Part shown: positions 24,140 to 36,300 of the stretch, piece by piece
Layout: every line of letters begins with the position of its first letter
How positions within the stretch are numbered: position 1 is the stretch's first letter
NCBI RefSeq assembly: GCF_040676775.1
Contig: NZ_JBFAPP010000006.1
Location: forward strand, 124,001-188,000
Direction: 5' to 3'
Source of the DNA: Micromonospora_G sp040676775
GTDB taxonomy: Bacteria > Actinomycetota > Actinomycetes > Mycobacteriales > Micromonosporaceae
Length of the DNA: 64,000 bases
The notes under the pieces: model-generated
Told to the model about the DNA's origin: nothing
What the model saw: the letters and a program-made list of their open reading frames with translations, nothing else
Database searches by the model: none
Program-made: the position numbers and the translations under genes

Positions 24140-26467
24140 ATGACCCAGCCATCACCGGGAATGAACTGGGTGCCGGCGCTGAAGGACATCCTGGGCGCGG
24201 ACGACGACGTCGACCCGACCCGGATCACCAGCCCCGCATGGGTCCAACTGGACACCTCGTACTGGATCTCGGCGGACATCCGGTACAACACCGAGGGCTC
24301 CCATCAGCAGCCGTGGTACCACTGGATGCCCGGTGACCCGGCGCACGCCGGCTGGAACCGGATCACCCTCTACCGCAAGCGCAACACCGACACGTTGGAG
24401 AACTTCCAGCTCATCCGTGGCTGGATCTCGTTCTACGAGGGTGGGGAAACCGGGCCGGCCCGGCAGGCCCAGATGTTCGTCGCGATGAGCGACGAGACGA
24501 CGTCGGGGATCATGAGCAACGCGTTCCTGGACCCGCAGAGTCTCTACGACGCCGCGCACCTGTTCTACGAGGTGACGAACTGGCTGATGAACACGGGCCA
24601 GCCGAAGGTGCAGTCGTTGGTCGGGGAGATCGACCAGGAGGCGAACGGCTTCGAGGGTTCGGCCGCCGACGCGTTCATGTTCGCCATGGAAGACATCAAC
24701 CGGACCATGCTCTACCTGAAGGAGAACATCACCGAGCCGGACGACTGGATCGAGTTCATCAACGGCAGCGGTGACGCGGTCGGCACCTTCAAGACCGCCA
24801 TGGTCGACGCCTGGGCCGCGTTCAAGGAGTACCGGTTCTACGACCCCAACTGGCTGATCGGGCAGCTCGTCCAGTCGATGGAGCAGCAGGTCGACGCCTA
24901 CGATCGTACGGTCAAGTTCCCCGGGTTCGTCAACGGCGGCACCACGACCGGCGGGTACGACGAGGTGTGGAACTTCGCGTTCCCGGACCAGGGCATGCCC
25001 GGACCGTACGACCTGATGCAGCCGGCCGCGTGGGAGCAGCTCAACACGGACACCAAGACCCAGTGGATCAACGAGCTGAACACGTTGAACGCGGCGTCGC
25101 TGGCCGCCACCAAGGCGTTGATGGACAACTTCGCCACCACCACGGACAAGCTGCAACGGGTGATCCCGGACCTGTACCGGGGCACCTTCTACGTGCCGCC
25201 GCCGGACCCGTCGCAGATCCCACCGCCGGGCGGCGGTGACGGGAATTTCGGCATCAACACCGGTGGCAACAACGGTGGTGGCGGTGGCGGCGGCGAGGGC
25301 GGCATCGACACCTCGGGCCTCGGCAACAACGGCGGCGGTGGGGGAGGCGGCGAGGGTGGCATAGACACCTCCGGTCTCCGCAGCGGCGGCAACACCGGTG
25401 GCGGCGGCTCGGAGTTCGACCCGTCGTCGGTCGGTGGCAGCCAGTTCGCGTCCGGGTCCAACTCCGGCGGCGGTCCGGGCGGGATCGACACGTCCGGTCT
25501 CGGCGCTGGTCCCGGCGGGTCGGACCCCTCGGGCGCTGGCGGCGGGACCTCGATCGGTGGGATCAGCGGCGGCTCGAACTCCGGTGGCCTGAACCCCGGT
25601 GGCGGTGGCACCTCGATCGGCGGGATCGGCGGCGGCTCTGCCGGCGGTACGGGCGCCGGAGCCGGTGGCGGCGGGATCACCATTCCCGGCCTGGGTAGCG
25701 GCGGCTCGTTCACCGGCGGTGCCAGCAGCGGTGGTTCGGTCGGTGGCGGCGCCGGACAGAAGCCGCCCGGATCGGGCCTGGGCCTCGGTTCCGGTTCCAG
25801 CTCCGGTTCCGGTGGCTCCGGTTCGGGTTCTGGGTCCGGCTCGGAGGAAGGCGCCGGTGGGGGACTCGGCAGCGGTGGCTGGTCGGGCATTCCCGGGCTC
25901 GACGACCCTAGCCTCGGCGGCGGCTCGTACCCCGGCAGCCAGTTCCCCTCCCAGATCGACCCGGGCAATCTCGGTTCCAACAACTTCCCCTCGGCGGGTT
26001 CGGTCGTCGGACCGCTCGGCACCCCACCTCCCGGATACGCCGGCGCCGGCGCGCTCAACGGCCTCGCGACGGCCGGCGGCGGCCTGCCCGGCGGAGGCGG
26101 CTTCAACGCCGGCGGTTACGGCCTGGAGAACCTCCCCGGTGCGATCCTCCCGCCCGCTGCCGGCGCGAACGGTGCCAACGGCGCGATGGGTGGCATCGGC
26201 GGCATGCCGTTCATGCCACCCATGGGCGGCATGGGTGGCATGGGCAGTCCCGGCAACGGGGACAACAAGGAGCGCGAGCGGACGACCTGGCTGGCCGAGG
26301 AGGAGGAGGTCTGGGGCACCGACCCGGACTGCGCACCGGCCGTTGTCGGGCGCGACGACAGCTCCGAGTACGACCAGTCCGAGACCCAGACCCGGCAGCC
26401 GGCACCGACGCGCGGCCCCCGGTCGCCGTACGGGCCCTCGCGGGGCACCACCCGCGGACGTTCCTGA
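24140..26467 (+). CDS. Glycine-rich putative type VII substrate
   Basis: A 775-residue protein. Residues 1-350 are a globular, partly helical domain (QEANGFEGSAADAFMFAME at about 155-175 resembles the WXG-type helical-hairpin region). Residues about 355-690 are strongly Gly/Ser-rich with repeats of the type GGGGGGEGGIDTSGL, like PE/PPE-style secreted proteins. The last 60 residues are charged and Arg/Pro-rich. There is no Sec signal, which fits export by the neighbouring type VII machine. A GGAGAGG site precedes the ATG. Function unknown. Confidence 0.75.
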   Translation: MTQPSPGMNWVPALKDILGADDDVDPTRITSPAWVQLDTSYWISADIRYNTEGSHQQPWYHWMPGDPAHAGWNRITLYRKRNTDTLENFQLIRGWISFYEGGETGPARQAQMFVAMSDETTSGIMSNAFLDPQSLYDAAHLFYEVTNWLMNTGQPKVQSLVGEIDQEANGFEGSAADAFMFAMEDINRTMLYLKENITEPDDWIEFINGSGDAVGTFKTAMVDAWAAFKEYRFYDPNWLIGQLVQSMEQQVDAYDRTVKFPGFVNGGTTTGGYDEVWNFAFPDQGMPGPYDLMQPAAWEQLNTDTKTQWINELNTLNAASLAATKALMDNFATTTDKLQRVIPDLYRGTFYVPPPDPSQIPPPGGGDGNFGINTGGNNGGGGGGGEGGIDTSGLGNNGGGGGGGEGGIDTSGLRSGGNTGGGGSEFDPSSVGGSQFASGSNSGGGPGGIDTSGLGAGPGGSDPSGAGGGTSIGGISGGSNSGGLNPGGGGTSIGGIGGGSAGGTGAGAGGGGITIPGLGSGGSFTGGASSGGSVGGGAGQKPPGSGLGLGSGSSSGSGGSGSGSGSGSEEGAGGGLGSGGWSGIPGLDDPSLGGGSYPGSQFPSQIDPGNLGSNNFPSAGSVVGPLGTPPPGYAGAGALNGLATAGGGLPGGGGFNAGGYGLENLPGAILPPAAGANGANGAMGGIGGMPFMPPMGGMGGMGSPGNGDNKERERTTWLAEEEEVWGTDPDCAPAVVGRDDSSEYDQSETQTRQPAPTRGPRSPYGPSRGTTRGRS

Positions 26468-26487
26468 GCGAGAGGAGTACCGCAACC

Positions 26488-26925
26488 ATGTCCAGCCCGT
26501 TGCACAACCAGATCGAGCAGGCGTACGCCGAACTCGAACGCAGCCAGGCCGCGCTCGCCGGGGTGCAGGAGGAACTCGCGGGCGCCCAGACGACCGTCAC
26601 GTCGAAAAACCGGGCGATCACCGTCACCGTGGACAGCCGTGGCGACCTGGTCGACATCAAGTTCCTCACCCGGTCGTACCGGACGATGCCGTCGGCCGAA
26701 CTGGCCACCCTGCTGATCGAGACGATCGCCGAGGCGCGGACGAAGGCGCAGGCGGCGGTGGCGGCGACGTTCCAGTCCGTACTGCCGACCGGCATGTCCG
26801 CACTGGACATGATCAACGGCACGGTCGACTTCGAGGAGATGATGCGGGAGGCGATCCGGATCGCGAACGAGCCGTTCCCCGGTGACGAGCCGACCGAGCA
26901 GCCCAAGCCGGGAGCCGGCAGGTGA
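26488..26925 (+). CDS. YbaB/EbfC-like protein of the type VII locus
   Basis: A 145-residue protein with the YbaB fold: an N-terminal helix (HNQIEQAYAELERSQAAL), strands TVTSKNRAITVTVDSRGDLVDIKFL and a C-terminal helix region. YbaB-like proteins bind DNA or, as with EspL in mycobacterial ESX-1, accompany substrates. Its stop overlaps the start of the next gene (GTGA), so they are translationally coupled. Confidence 0.8.
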   Translation: MSSPLHNQIEQAYAELERSQAALAGVQEELAGAQTTVTSKNRAITVTVDSRGDLVDIKFLTRSYRTMPSAELATLLIETIAEARTKAQAAVAATFQSVLPTGMSALDMINGTVDFEEMMREAIRIANEPFPGDEPTEQPKPGAGR

Positions 26926-27260
26926 CCGAGCCGGTCATTTCCGCCGACACCGCCCGGCTGCGGGCCGAGGCGTTCGCCAGCTACCTGGAGCACATGAAGG
27001 GGGTGGTGGACGAGTTCGACGCGGAGCGGGCCGCGAACGCCCCGGTGGTGCCCAGCGTCCGGGGCGAGGTGGACGAGGCGATCGTCAAGGACATCGACCG
27101 GGACCTGCCCGAGACGATCTACGTCCTGACCGGGCTGCGGGACCTGTCCCTGGGCGACGGCTCGCGGGTGGAGGAACTGCGGGTGCTGCTGGAGTCGTAC
27201 GAGGCGGGCAACGTCGACACCGCCGGTAGCTGGGGCGACGGACCGAACCTGTCGCTCTGA
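26922..27260 (+). CDS. Small hypothetical protein coupled to the YbaB-like gene
   Basis: A 112-residue acidic protein without signal peptide or membrane helix; I do not recognise its family. Residues 10-40 are helical (RLRAEAFASYLEHMKGVV). It starts with GTG overlapping the YbaB-like stop and lies 50 bp before the giant gene, so a partner or chaperone role in handling the giant protein is possible. Confidence 0.65.
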   Translation: MTEPVISADTARLRAEAFASYLEHMKGVVDEFDAERAANAPVVPSVRGEVDEAIVKDIDRDLPETIYVLTGLRDLSLGDGSRVEELRVLLESYEAGNVDTAGSWGDGPNLSL

Positions 27261-27310
27261 CAGTGGGTGTCGGGCGGGCCCGGGACAACGGACGGAGGTG
27301 AGCTGGCCGG

Positions 27311-30300
27311 ATGGCCATCGAGGCGTCGGACCAGCTTGCCGGTTTCCTCAAGTGGGTTTCGGGAGAGGACTTCCCGGGGGCCAACGAGGATCGGCTGTTC
27401 GGCATGTCCCGGGCCTACTACGGGGCGGCCGACGGGGTAGAGGCCGCGATCCCGTTGCTGGTCAGCGCCGTGGAGTCGATCCGCGAGGGGGTGTCCGGGC
27501 AGGCCGACGAGGCGTTCGTCGAGTCGATGCGGGCGTACGTCGACGAGGAACCCGGGTTCCTCGCCGCCGCCGGCCTGCACATGCGTAAGCTCGGGGCGAA
27601 GAGCCAGACCAGCGGCACCCAGGTGCAGTACGTCAAGATGACCCTGATCGGCGCGATCATCCTGCTGCTGATCGAGTTCGCGGTCGCGCTCGCCTTCTCG
27701 TTCTTCAATCCCGGCGCGGCGCTGAACTGGCTGGCCGCCCGGGTGGCCATCTTCCGCTTCCTGGTCCGTACGCTGCTCGGGCGCCTGCTCATGCACGTGG
27801 TGATGAACCAGATCATCGGTATCGGTCTGCAGGTGCTGCTGGACCTGATCGTGCAGCGGTTGCAGATGGCGATGGGCACCCGCGACCACATCGACACGTC
27901 GCTGACCAGGCAGGCCGCGATCGCGGGCGCGGTCGGCGGTGCCATCGCGACGGTCCTCGGCCCGGCCGCGAACCGGATCTTCCGCCGGTTCGGCGGCGAG
28001 GTCGCCGACGCGGTGGTGGACAATATTCCCACCCCGAAGCCGCCACCGAAGTCCTTCCTCGACGCCCTCATGACCCCGGCGCCGAAGCCGACGGCCCGTC
28101 AGGCGGTGGTCGAGGCGGCCGAGGAGCTGGTGGTCGAGGCCGGCACCGAGGTTCTCGCCGAGGGCACGGTCAACGCCATCAACGGCGAGGGCTTCAAGGT
28201 GACCGGCGCGGCGGCCACCTCCGGCATCCTGTCGGCCGGGGCCAGCATCGCCGGCACGAACGTCGGCAACGCGATCCGGCCGGGTCCGGACGACGGACCG
28301 ACCGCCGGCGCCGACCAGCCGACCAAATCCACCCCGACGGACGTGCCGACCCCGGTCCTCACCCCCGCCGGTCCGCCGCCCGGCGGCCCCGGTGGTCCGC
28401 CGCCGGGCGGTCCCAAGGGCGGGTCCAACGATCCGGGTACGCCAAACGCCGACGGTCCCACCGACTCCGACCCGGTCACCTCGACGCCGACTCCCGTCGG
28501 TGCCTTTCCGGGTGCCGGACCGACCAACGGCCCCGCGCCCAGCTCTCCCGCGCCGACAACCGGTCGGGGTACGCCGTCGAGCGGCCCCGACGCGCTCGAC
28601 GGCCCGACCCCGAACGGCCCGACCCCCGTCGGCCCGATCTCGGACGGCTCGGTGTCCAACGGTGCGATCTCCGACGGCTCACTGTCCAACGCGCCGACCT
28701 CCAGCACTCCACTGTCGAATGCGCCGTCGTTCGGCGGTCCGCTGTCTAACGGTCCGGCGCCCGACCTCTCGGTCGCGTCCGCCGACGGGTTCGGGCCGGC
28801 GCTCGGTGGCGGCGATCCCCAGGGCCCGGTCACCTCGGGCTCGTTCACCTCGTCCGTCTCGACCTCGCCGGCCATGTCGTCGGGCTCCCCGGTGACCGGA
28901 GCGCCCACCCCGACCAGCGTCGGTACGAGCGCCTCCTCGACGGCCGCCGCAAACGGGGTCAGCGGCTCCACCGGCCCGACGCCGGTCACGTCGAGCGCCG
29001 TGTCGAGCAGCACGACAGCGGCCGGCATGAGCAGCACCCCGGCGGTGAACCCCACCAGCACCACCCCCTCCACCCCGACCAACACCAACAGCCCGACCAC
29101 GTCGACCGGCACCACGTCGACCGGCACCACGTCGACCGGCACCACGCAGACCGGCACCACGTCGAGCAGCACCACTTCCCCGAGCACCACGGCCACGCCC
29201 AGCAGCACCGCGTCCAGCACCACGCCCACCGGGTCCGCCGCTCGGACCGGTCCGGCGCCGATCAGCTCCAGTGCGCTCAGCTCCAACACCACCGTGCCCG
29301 GTGCGGTCGGCTCCGGTACCGCCGGGCAGACCGGTGTCGATTCGGCGGCCCCGCGCACCGCGACCACCAAATCGACGCCCGCCGGCCCGGCATCAACCAG
29401 CCCGTCCCCCACCAACCCGACGCCCGCCGGCCCCATCCGGGTCAGTTCCCCGGTGGTGAACCAGAATCCCGACCCCAACCCAACCTCGGTGAGCAACCCG
29501 GCCGACCGGATCCCCGATCCGCGGAGCGGAGAATCGTCGACCCCACCGTCGGCCGTAACCGACCAACCGACGCTTACCCCTCCCACGCCGCCGACCACCC
29601 CTTCCACTCCCGGCGTGACCGGCGCGGACGGCCGTCCGCGACCCGTACGGCACCGGCCGGGGAACTCCCGCGACCGTCGGGCGTGGAACCGGCTGCACAG
29701 GCGTTTCCGGCCGGGAACCGTTCTGCCCACTGTCCTTCGCGGGCCCGTGCCGGCCACCCTGGCGGGTAAGGCCCGACCGGCCGGGCCGGCGCGGGTGGGC
29801 GACCTGACCAGGGGCGCGGACGGCACCTGGTACGCCGACGGCGTACCCCTGATCGTGCGGCCGGTGCCCGGCGGCCGTGCCGGTGTAGGGCTGCTCTCGG
29901 ACGCCGACTTCGAACTGGTCCGGGGCAGGCCGCTACCGGACGGCGACGGTGCGGCGGTGCTGGTGCACGGCGCGGGTGAACTGGTCCGGGCGGCCGTGCG
30001 GCAGGCCGACGGTACGACCGGAGCGGTGTTGCTCGACCCCGACCAGGTGGCCCGGATCGTGGCCGAGGTGACCGCGCGGGACGCCCCGCTGGTACTGGTC
30101 GCCTGCCAGCCGGGTGAACTGGCCGGCGGGTTCGCCCAGCGGCTCGCCTCGGCCCGGGGCACGGATGTGCTCGCCGCCTCGGGCGACGTGATCGCGGGCA
30201 GCGACGCGCCCTCGGGCAACCTGGTCACCGTCGGTGGGGATCCCTGGCTGCTGTTCGTGCCCGACGGGCTCGGCGGCGAGGGCTGGGACGTGCTCAACGA

Positions 30301-33300
30301 CGACGTCGACGGGCTGGCGCGGCCGTTCGACGGGATCACCGCGATTGACGGCGACGGCCGAGGACCGGGCCTGCGGCTCGGCCGTGGTCCGTCGACCAAC
30401 CCGGAGGCGTCGACGTCGAACTCGGGGACAGCGGCGAAGGCGAAACCCCCGCCCTGGACCAGATTCAAGGCCCCGACCACTGCCGAGAGGACGCTCGGAA
30501 CCCCCGGGAAGACACCACCGATCCCGGCGAAGACAGCGGGCCTCGCGACGGGTCCGGCGACCGAGGCCACGCCGGCGGCCCCGCTGCCGGACATCTCCGC
30601 CGAACTCGGTGTCTACCAACGCCGCCCGGAACTGCTCTCCGAGGTCGACGGTGCTTCCGACATCGACCGGCTGGTCAACGACCTGCGGCAGGCGGTCCAG
30701 GGGCACGTACGGGCACGGGTGTCCAACCACCTGGCCCGGATCACCCTCGGCGGCCGGCAGGCGGTCTCCGTCGACACGACCGCGATCGAAGAGGCGCTGC
30801 GTACGGATCTCCAGTCGTTCTTCACCACCGGTGGACGGACGTTCGACGTCCGGGACGGCTGGCGACGGTGGCACTCCGTCACCATCGCCCCGACCCGGTT
30901 CACCGACACCCAGCAGTGGGTGGACCAGAGCGCGGACAAGGCGAAGTACGACACCCGCAACGACGCGAACGTGGCACTCAAGGACACCGCGACGGCCGGG
31001 GACAGCCTCGCCCTCGGACTGGGCGCCTCGATCGGCGGCAGGTTCGGGCCCGGCGGCGCCCTCTCCGGCGATCTCGCGTTCGCCCGCGCGGCCGAGACCG
31101 CCGAGGCGAGCGGCACCCTCTCCGACTCCCGCAACGTCCGCAGCGGCGCCGGTTCCCACCTGGTGCTGGCCTCGGTCCAGTTCACGGTGACGGTGGACCG
31201 GGCCGGTCGGCCACCGGCGACCTCACCCCCGCTGCACGAGACCGGTGCCGACCACCGGCGGCGGATGGCCACCCACCCACCACCGCCGGGTGGGCCGGTG
31301 GCGACGGTCGCCTTCCGGGCGCTGGACGACATTGCACGCGCCACTCACACCGCTCGCCCGGTCCGCTCCCGGCAGGGCCGGTTCGACGTGTCCACCCTGG
31401 TGGAGAGCCTCTATCCGGTACGGATCGAGGACGCCCGATTGGATCGGCGGGATCCGCACGGCAACCGGGTCGACACCCCGACCAGGACCTGGAACGTCAC
31501 GGCCGAGGACATCCTGCAACAGCTCAGACCGACCGGCACGGTCGGCGAGGGCAGCATCGGCCGGGAACAGGTACGTGCGCTGCTGAGCGAGTCGAGCGTA
31601 CTGGGACAGGTGCCGCTGGCGCTCGAAAGCTCGGTGCACTCGCCGTTGGTGCTCAGCTCGTCGCGCCGGCAAGCGGTGGCCCTGGAGCTGAGTTCCGAGG
31701 TCACCGAGATGGAGGTGCTCGAGGACGTCGCGAAGTCGTCGTTCCGGTGGCAGCCGGGGGTCACGTCCGTCGGCCGGCAGCAGCACGTCAGTTCCGTCGG
31801 TGGGGGCGGCAGCGGGGCGTTCCGATGGGGATTCGGGTTCGCGTACATCCAGGCCCGGTTGAGCGCGGGTTTCCGGCGCAACACCACCACCAGCGTCAAG
31901 CAGAGCAGCACCGCCCGGACCGGGACGGAGTTCAAGGACGTGAAGAACGTCCTCGCCCGGGTGAAGGTCCGGCTCACCATCGACGCGTCGACCCGGGTCA
32001 ACGCGTTCCAGCGGCCGTTCCGCCGGTCTCCGCACCCGGTCGTGGTCGAGCTGACCATCCTGGCACGACTGCCGCGCGACAAGGCCGAGCAACTGCTCGC
32101 CGGACCGCCGCCGGCCGACGACGACGCCACGCCCGGGGGTGACCGCAAGGGCAAGGGCAGGAGAGCACCGGAGGACACCGCAGGCAAGGTGGTGCTGGAC
32201 GCCGTACCCGAGGCGCTGTCCGAGGCCGAGGGCAGCGACGAGGTGCTGAACTCGGACTCCGAGGCCGAGCCCGCCCCCGATCCGCTGCCGCCGCCGTGGG
32301 CCAAGACCGGTGGCAACTCCGTGCCGTACGGGATGAGCAGGTTCCGGGAGCTGCACGGCCGTACGTCGACCCTGGTCAGGGGCCTCGGTGGCGGTTTCCT
32401 GCCCCGGTTCCGGACCGGCGGGGCGGTCAAGGCGATGGGGTTCGTGAGCTCCGCCAGCGAGCGGCAGAAGAACCAGTCCGAGCTGGACCGGGTGCTTTCC
32501 GTACCGGCGCTGCGGCAGAACTACACCGCCCTGCTCAACGGCGGGGTGGCGGCGGTGCTGACTCGGACGAAGTTCTGGCACTCGCGGCACGTGGTGGTGC
32601 ACGTCACCGCCCGGCACACCCAGGATCTCACCTACTCCGGTGTGGAGAAGGGCGTCGCGGTACGGAACTTCCAGTCCAACAGCGAGCAGGACGGCGCGGC
32701 GGCGGGCGCCCAGTGGCGGGCCGCGTTGGCCGTCGAGGGCGGGTTCATCGGGCGGTTCCCGGGGCCGAAGGCGAGCGCGGCGGTGATGCCCGGCGGGGCG
32801 GTGGAGGGACAGCGGCGCTGGGCGCAGCAGGGCGGGGTGGAGACGACCGGCCAGGAAACCGCCCTGCACGGCGGTACGCCCGACTCCCAGCGCTTCGACG
32901 GTGAGCTGGAACTGGTCGTCACGGTCTACACGTACAAGAAGCGGGTGGGGCGCAACCCACGCGCCCGGCTCGGGATCGGGCACCGGGCCGGACCGCTGAC
33001 GCCGACCACCGCACCCGCCGAGGAGTGGGACCTCAACCAGATACAGGTCGGCGACCGGCAGCTCAACCAGTACCAGCTCACCACCACCAAGCCGGTGAGC
33101 GTGCTGTTCGCGAAGAGCGCGATCCCCCGTCAGGATCTCGGCGACCTTCCGGTGCACCGGGTGGATGCCGTCGACGGGGATCGGCTGCCGCTGCGCCGGC
33201 GCGCCAAGGCCGACCTGTCGACCCTGCGCGAATTCGTGGACCGGCCGGCACCGGCACCGGCACCGCCGCCCCAGGCGCAGGCCCAAGCTCAAGCCCAGCC

Positions 33301-36300
33301 GCCGCAGCCGCCACCGCTCGCGGTGTCGGACTGGCGTTTCGTCGAGGCGATGCCGGGCAGCAGGGAACTGATGGAGCTGGCCCAGGAAACGGTCCTGGAG
33401 ACCCAGCAGTACGAGGAGGGTGTGTCGCGGCGCCAGCTCGGCGGGCTGCGGGGCGACGTGACGCTGGTCGAGGGGATGCCGGTCTGGGCCGAGATGGTGG
33501 ACCGGTTCTCCACCACCCAGCAGGTCGCGAACCTGGGACCGATGACCGAGCAGCAGTGGGACCTGGAGCCGATCACCACCGAGGCCGACGGTGGGCGGCT
33601 GAACGTGTCGGTCGCGGCCCGGCTGGTCCGGCCCCGACTGGCGCCGAACCTGTCCGAGGTCACCACCGAGAACGCCCCCGGTGGCGGGGTCCAGGTGTGG
33701 GGAACCCGGACGACGGAGAACCAGGTCCAGGGCCGGGTCCAGTTCGGTGTCTCGGGCCGGGAGACGAGCAAACCGGAGGACAAGTTCGGCGGCGGCGGCA
33801 CCGCGTCCGGGGGTTACCAGCGGATTCTCTACTCGAAGATGACCCGGCACCGGAAGAAGGTGAGCGGGTTCATCGAGCGGAACGTGAACAACCGGAAGGC
33901 CAGGACCCGGTCGTACCTGGTGGTGGCCGACCTGCGGGCCAGCGTGGTCGCGGAGGTGACGAATCCGGCCGACATGCCCAAGTCGCTGCTGCCGGAGCCG
34001 TTGCAGCCGGCGAGTTGGGAGCACCACAAGACGGTGACCCGCAGCGCGGTGATCGAGAACGCCGTCTACCTCTGGGTCAGCGAGGACGAGGCGATCCGGC
34101 TCGGTCTGATCACCCAACCGAGACATCCGTCGGTGCCGGAAACCATCGCAGAGGAGGTGGCCGACCAGGATTTCGTGCTGCCGCCGGGGCGCTCACCCGG
34201 CCTGGGACTGCAAACGTTCCACCAGGTGCCCTCACTGGTCCGACCGGCGATCGACGCCCTCCGGGCGGTGGTCGCCCGACCGGATCCGCATCCGGTCTTC
34301 AACCGGATCCTGGCGACGCTGACCGGGATGGGGCTGGCCGATCCGATGCTCAACCGGCGGCGGCTGCTCAACGTACTGTCCCGGACCGGGCTTCCGAGGC
34401 ACTGGGCGGCGCTGTTCGACGGTGGGGTGTCGCTGCTCTACCCGGAGACCGGGAAGGTCAGCCAGCGGCTGTTCGACATCCGCCTGGTCGCCGTCGCCGA
34501 CCAGCCGCCCGAACTGGTCCGCTTCGTGGCCGACCACAACGACATCGACGTACGGACGGTCGGCGTCGGCGGCCAGGGCAGGACGGTCCGTAGCGGCCGG
34601 GGCGACGCGCTCTTCACGAACGTGGCCGGCTCGGCGATCCTGAACCCGGACGGCAAGCCGGTGGCGTTCGGAGCCGGACACCAGTACGGCTACGGCTCGC
34701 TCGTGCTCAGCTCCAACACCTCGGAGTCGGAGAACCGGACCACCGACATCAGCTCCGGTCGCGGAGTCAAGGCCAGGACCCGGCTCCGGCCCCGGTTCGA
34801 GATCCGGATCTACTACCGGGGTCGACCGGTACGCGGTGGGGTCGTCTCCTTCCAGGCGCCCGTCACAGTCGACCGCTGGGCCACCAACCTCCGGGTCCGA
34901 CCGACCGGTACGGCCGCCAGGCCGCCCGCGGAGCCCGGCGATCCGGGCGCGTACCAGCTCCCGCGCGACCAGTTGCCCGCTCCGCAACTGCGGACCGGTC
35001 GGCTCCGGGCGCCCGGGTGGCGGGAGCGCAACGGGATCCTGGTGCCACCCCGGTTCGCGCCGGAGGACCTCGACGGCGCCACGGTCCTCCAGGACGCGGT
35101 GAACGGCCTGCTCCAGGGGGTGTCGAACCGGCTGGCCGAGGCCGGCTTCGCCGGAGCCCACCAGGTGCACCAGGGCCTGACGCCGGAGCTCCTCCTGCCG
35201 AACGCGGGCGACCTGCTCGCCGAACTCGGGCTGGAACTGCCCGAGGTGCCGAGTACCGACCTGTCGATGAAGGGGGCGGTGGTCCGGGTCAGGCTGGTGC
35301 CGGTGGCGGTCCGGCTCGCCGGAGTCGACGCCGGGGTGTACCGGGAACACGTACAGCAGGCGACCGGTTCCTCGGGCAGTGGCTCGAACGCGTTGACCCA
35401 GTCCACCCAGGCGCCACGGATCCTGCTCGGCCGGGGTTACCTGGGCGACCCGTACCAGGCGTTGGAGACCGGTGGTGCGGGTCCGTCCACTGGCGAGACC
35501 GCGGCGGTCGCCTCCGGTGAGGAGGGCGGGTCGACCGGTTTCGGCAACGTCAAGCCGGAGGGGCCGTCGGCGGCGGTCGCGTACGTCTGCCAGCCGGTGG
35601 TGGAGGTGATCCTGCCGGAGCGGGTACGGGTCCTGCTGCCCGCCCGGCAGCGCATCGGCCGTCCGGTGGATCCGGTGACCGTCGTGCTCCGGATGGGGCT
35701 GGACGATGCCCGCCAGGTGCTCGCCATCGACGACAGCGACGCCGTACGGCCGGGGATGCGGGCCGCGTTCGACCAGATCGTGGCCCAGGACGGGCTGCTG
35801 CACGCCGCAGGTGAGCGTTTCGTCGCGGCGACCGACGCCGAGGAGGCGGCCAGGTACCGGTTGCAGAGTGTCCAGGAGCCCCGTCTGCGCGACCGGCACA
35901 TGGAACGGGAGGAGGTGGTCGACGCACGCGCCGAGGCCATCACCGAGTGGCAGGCGGCGGTCGAGAAGCGGGAGCGGGCCGAGGCCGTCTGGTGGGACCT
36001 GCTCCAGACGCACTCGCAACTGCTCGACGACTTCGAAGCCACGTACGTCGGGGTACCGCACCGGATCGCGGCCCCCGTGGCGGAGACCGACGGCGACAGT
36101 GACAGCGACGGTGGCGACGACCCGCTTCCGGCCACCCGCAACACGCCCGCGATCCTGCCCGCACTGCCGGAGGACGACGGTGCCGCCGCCGACCCGGTCA
36201 GGACCGAGGTACGCCGGCCGCCGAGCAAACTGTCACCGTTCCAACAGCGACGCACCGAGCGGCTGACGGACGCCGTCGTCCGCCCGAACGCCGGGCCGCT

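Noticed and set aside
29095..29170. Thr-rich repeat region of the giant protein as a separate mobile or regulatory repeat
   Set aside because: It is in frame low-complexity linker coding sequence (TSTGT units) and continues the Pro/Ser/Thr region around it.
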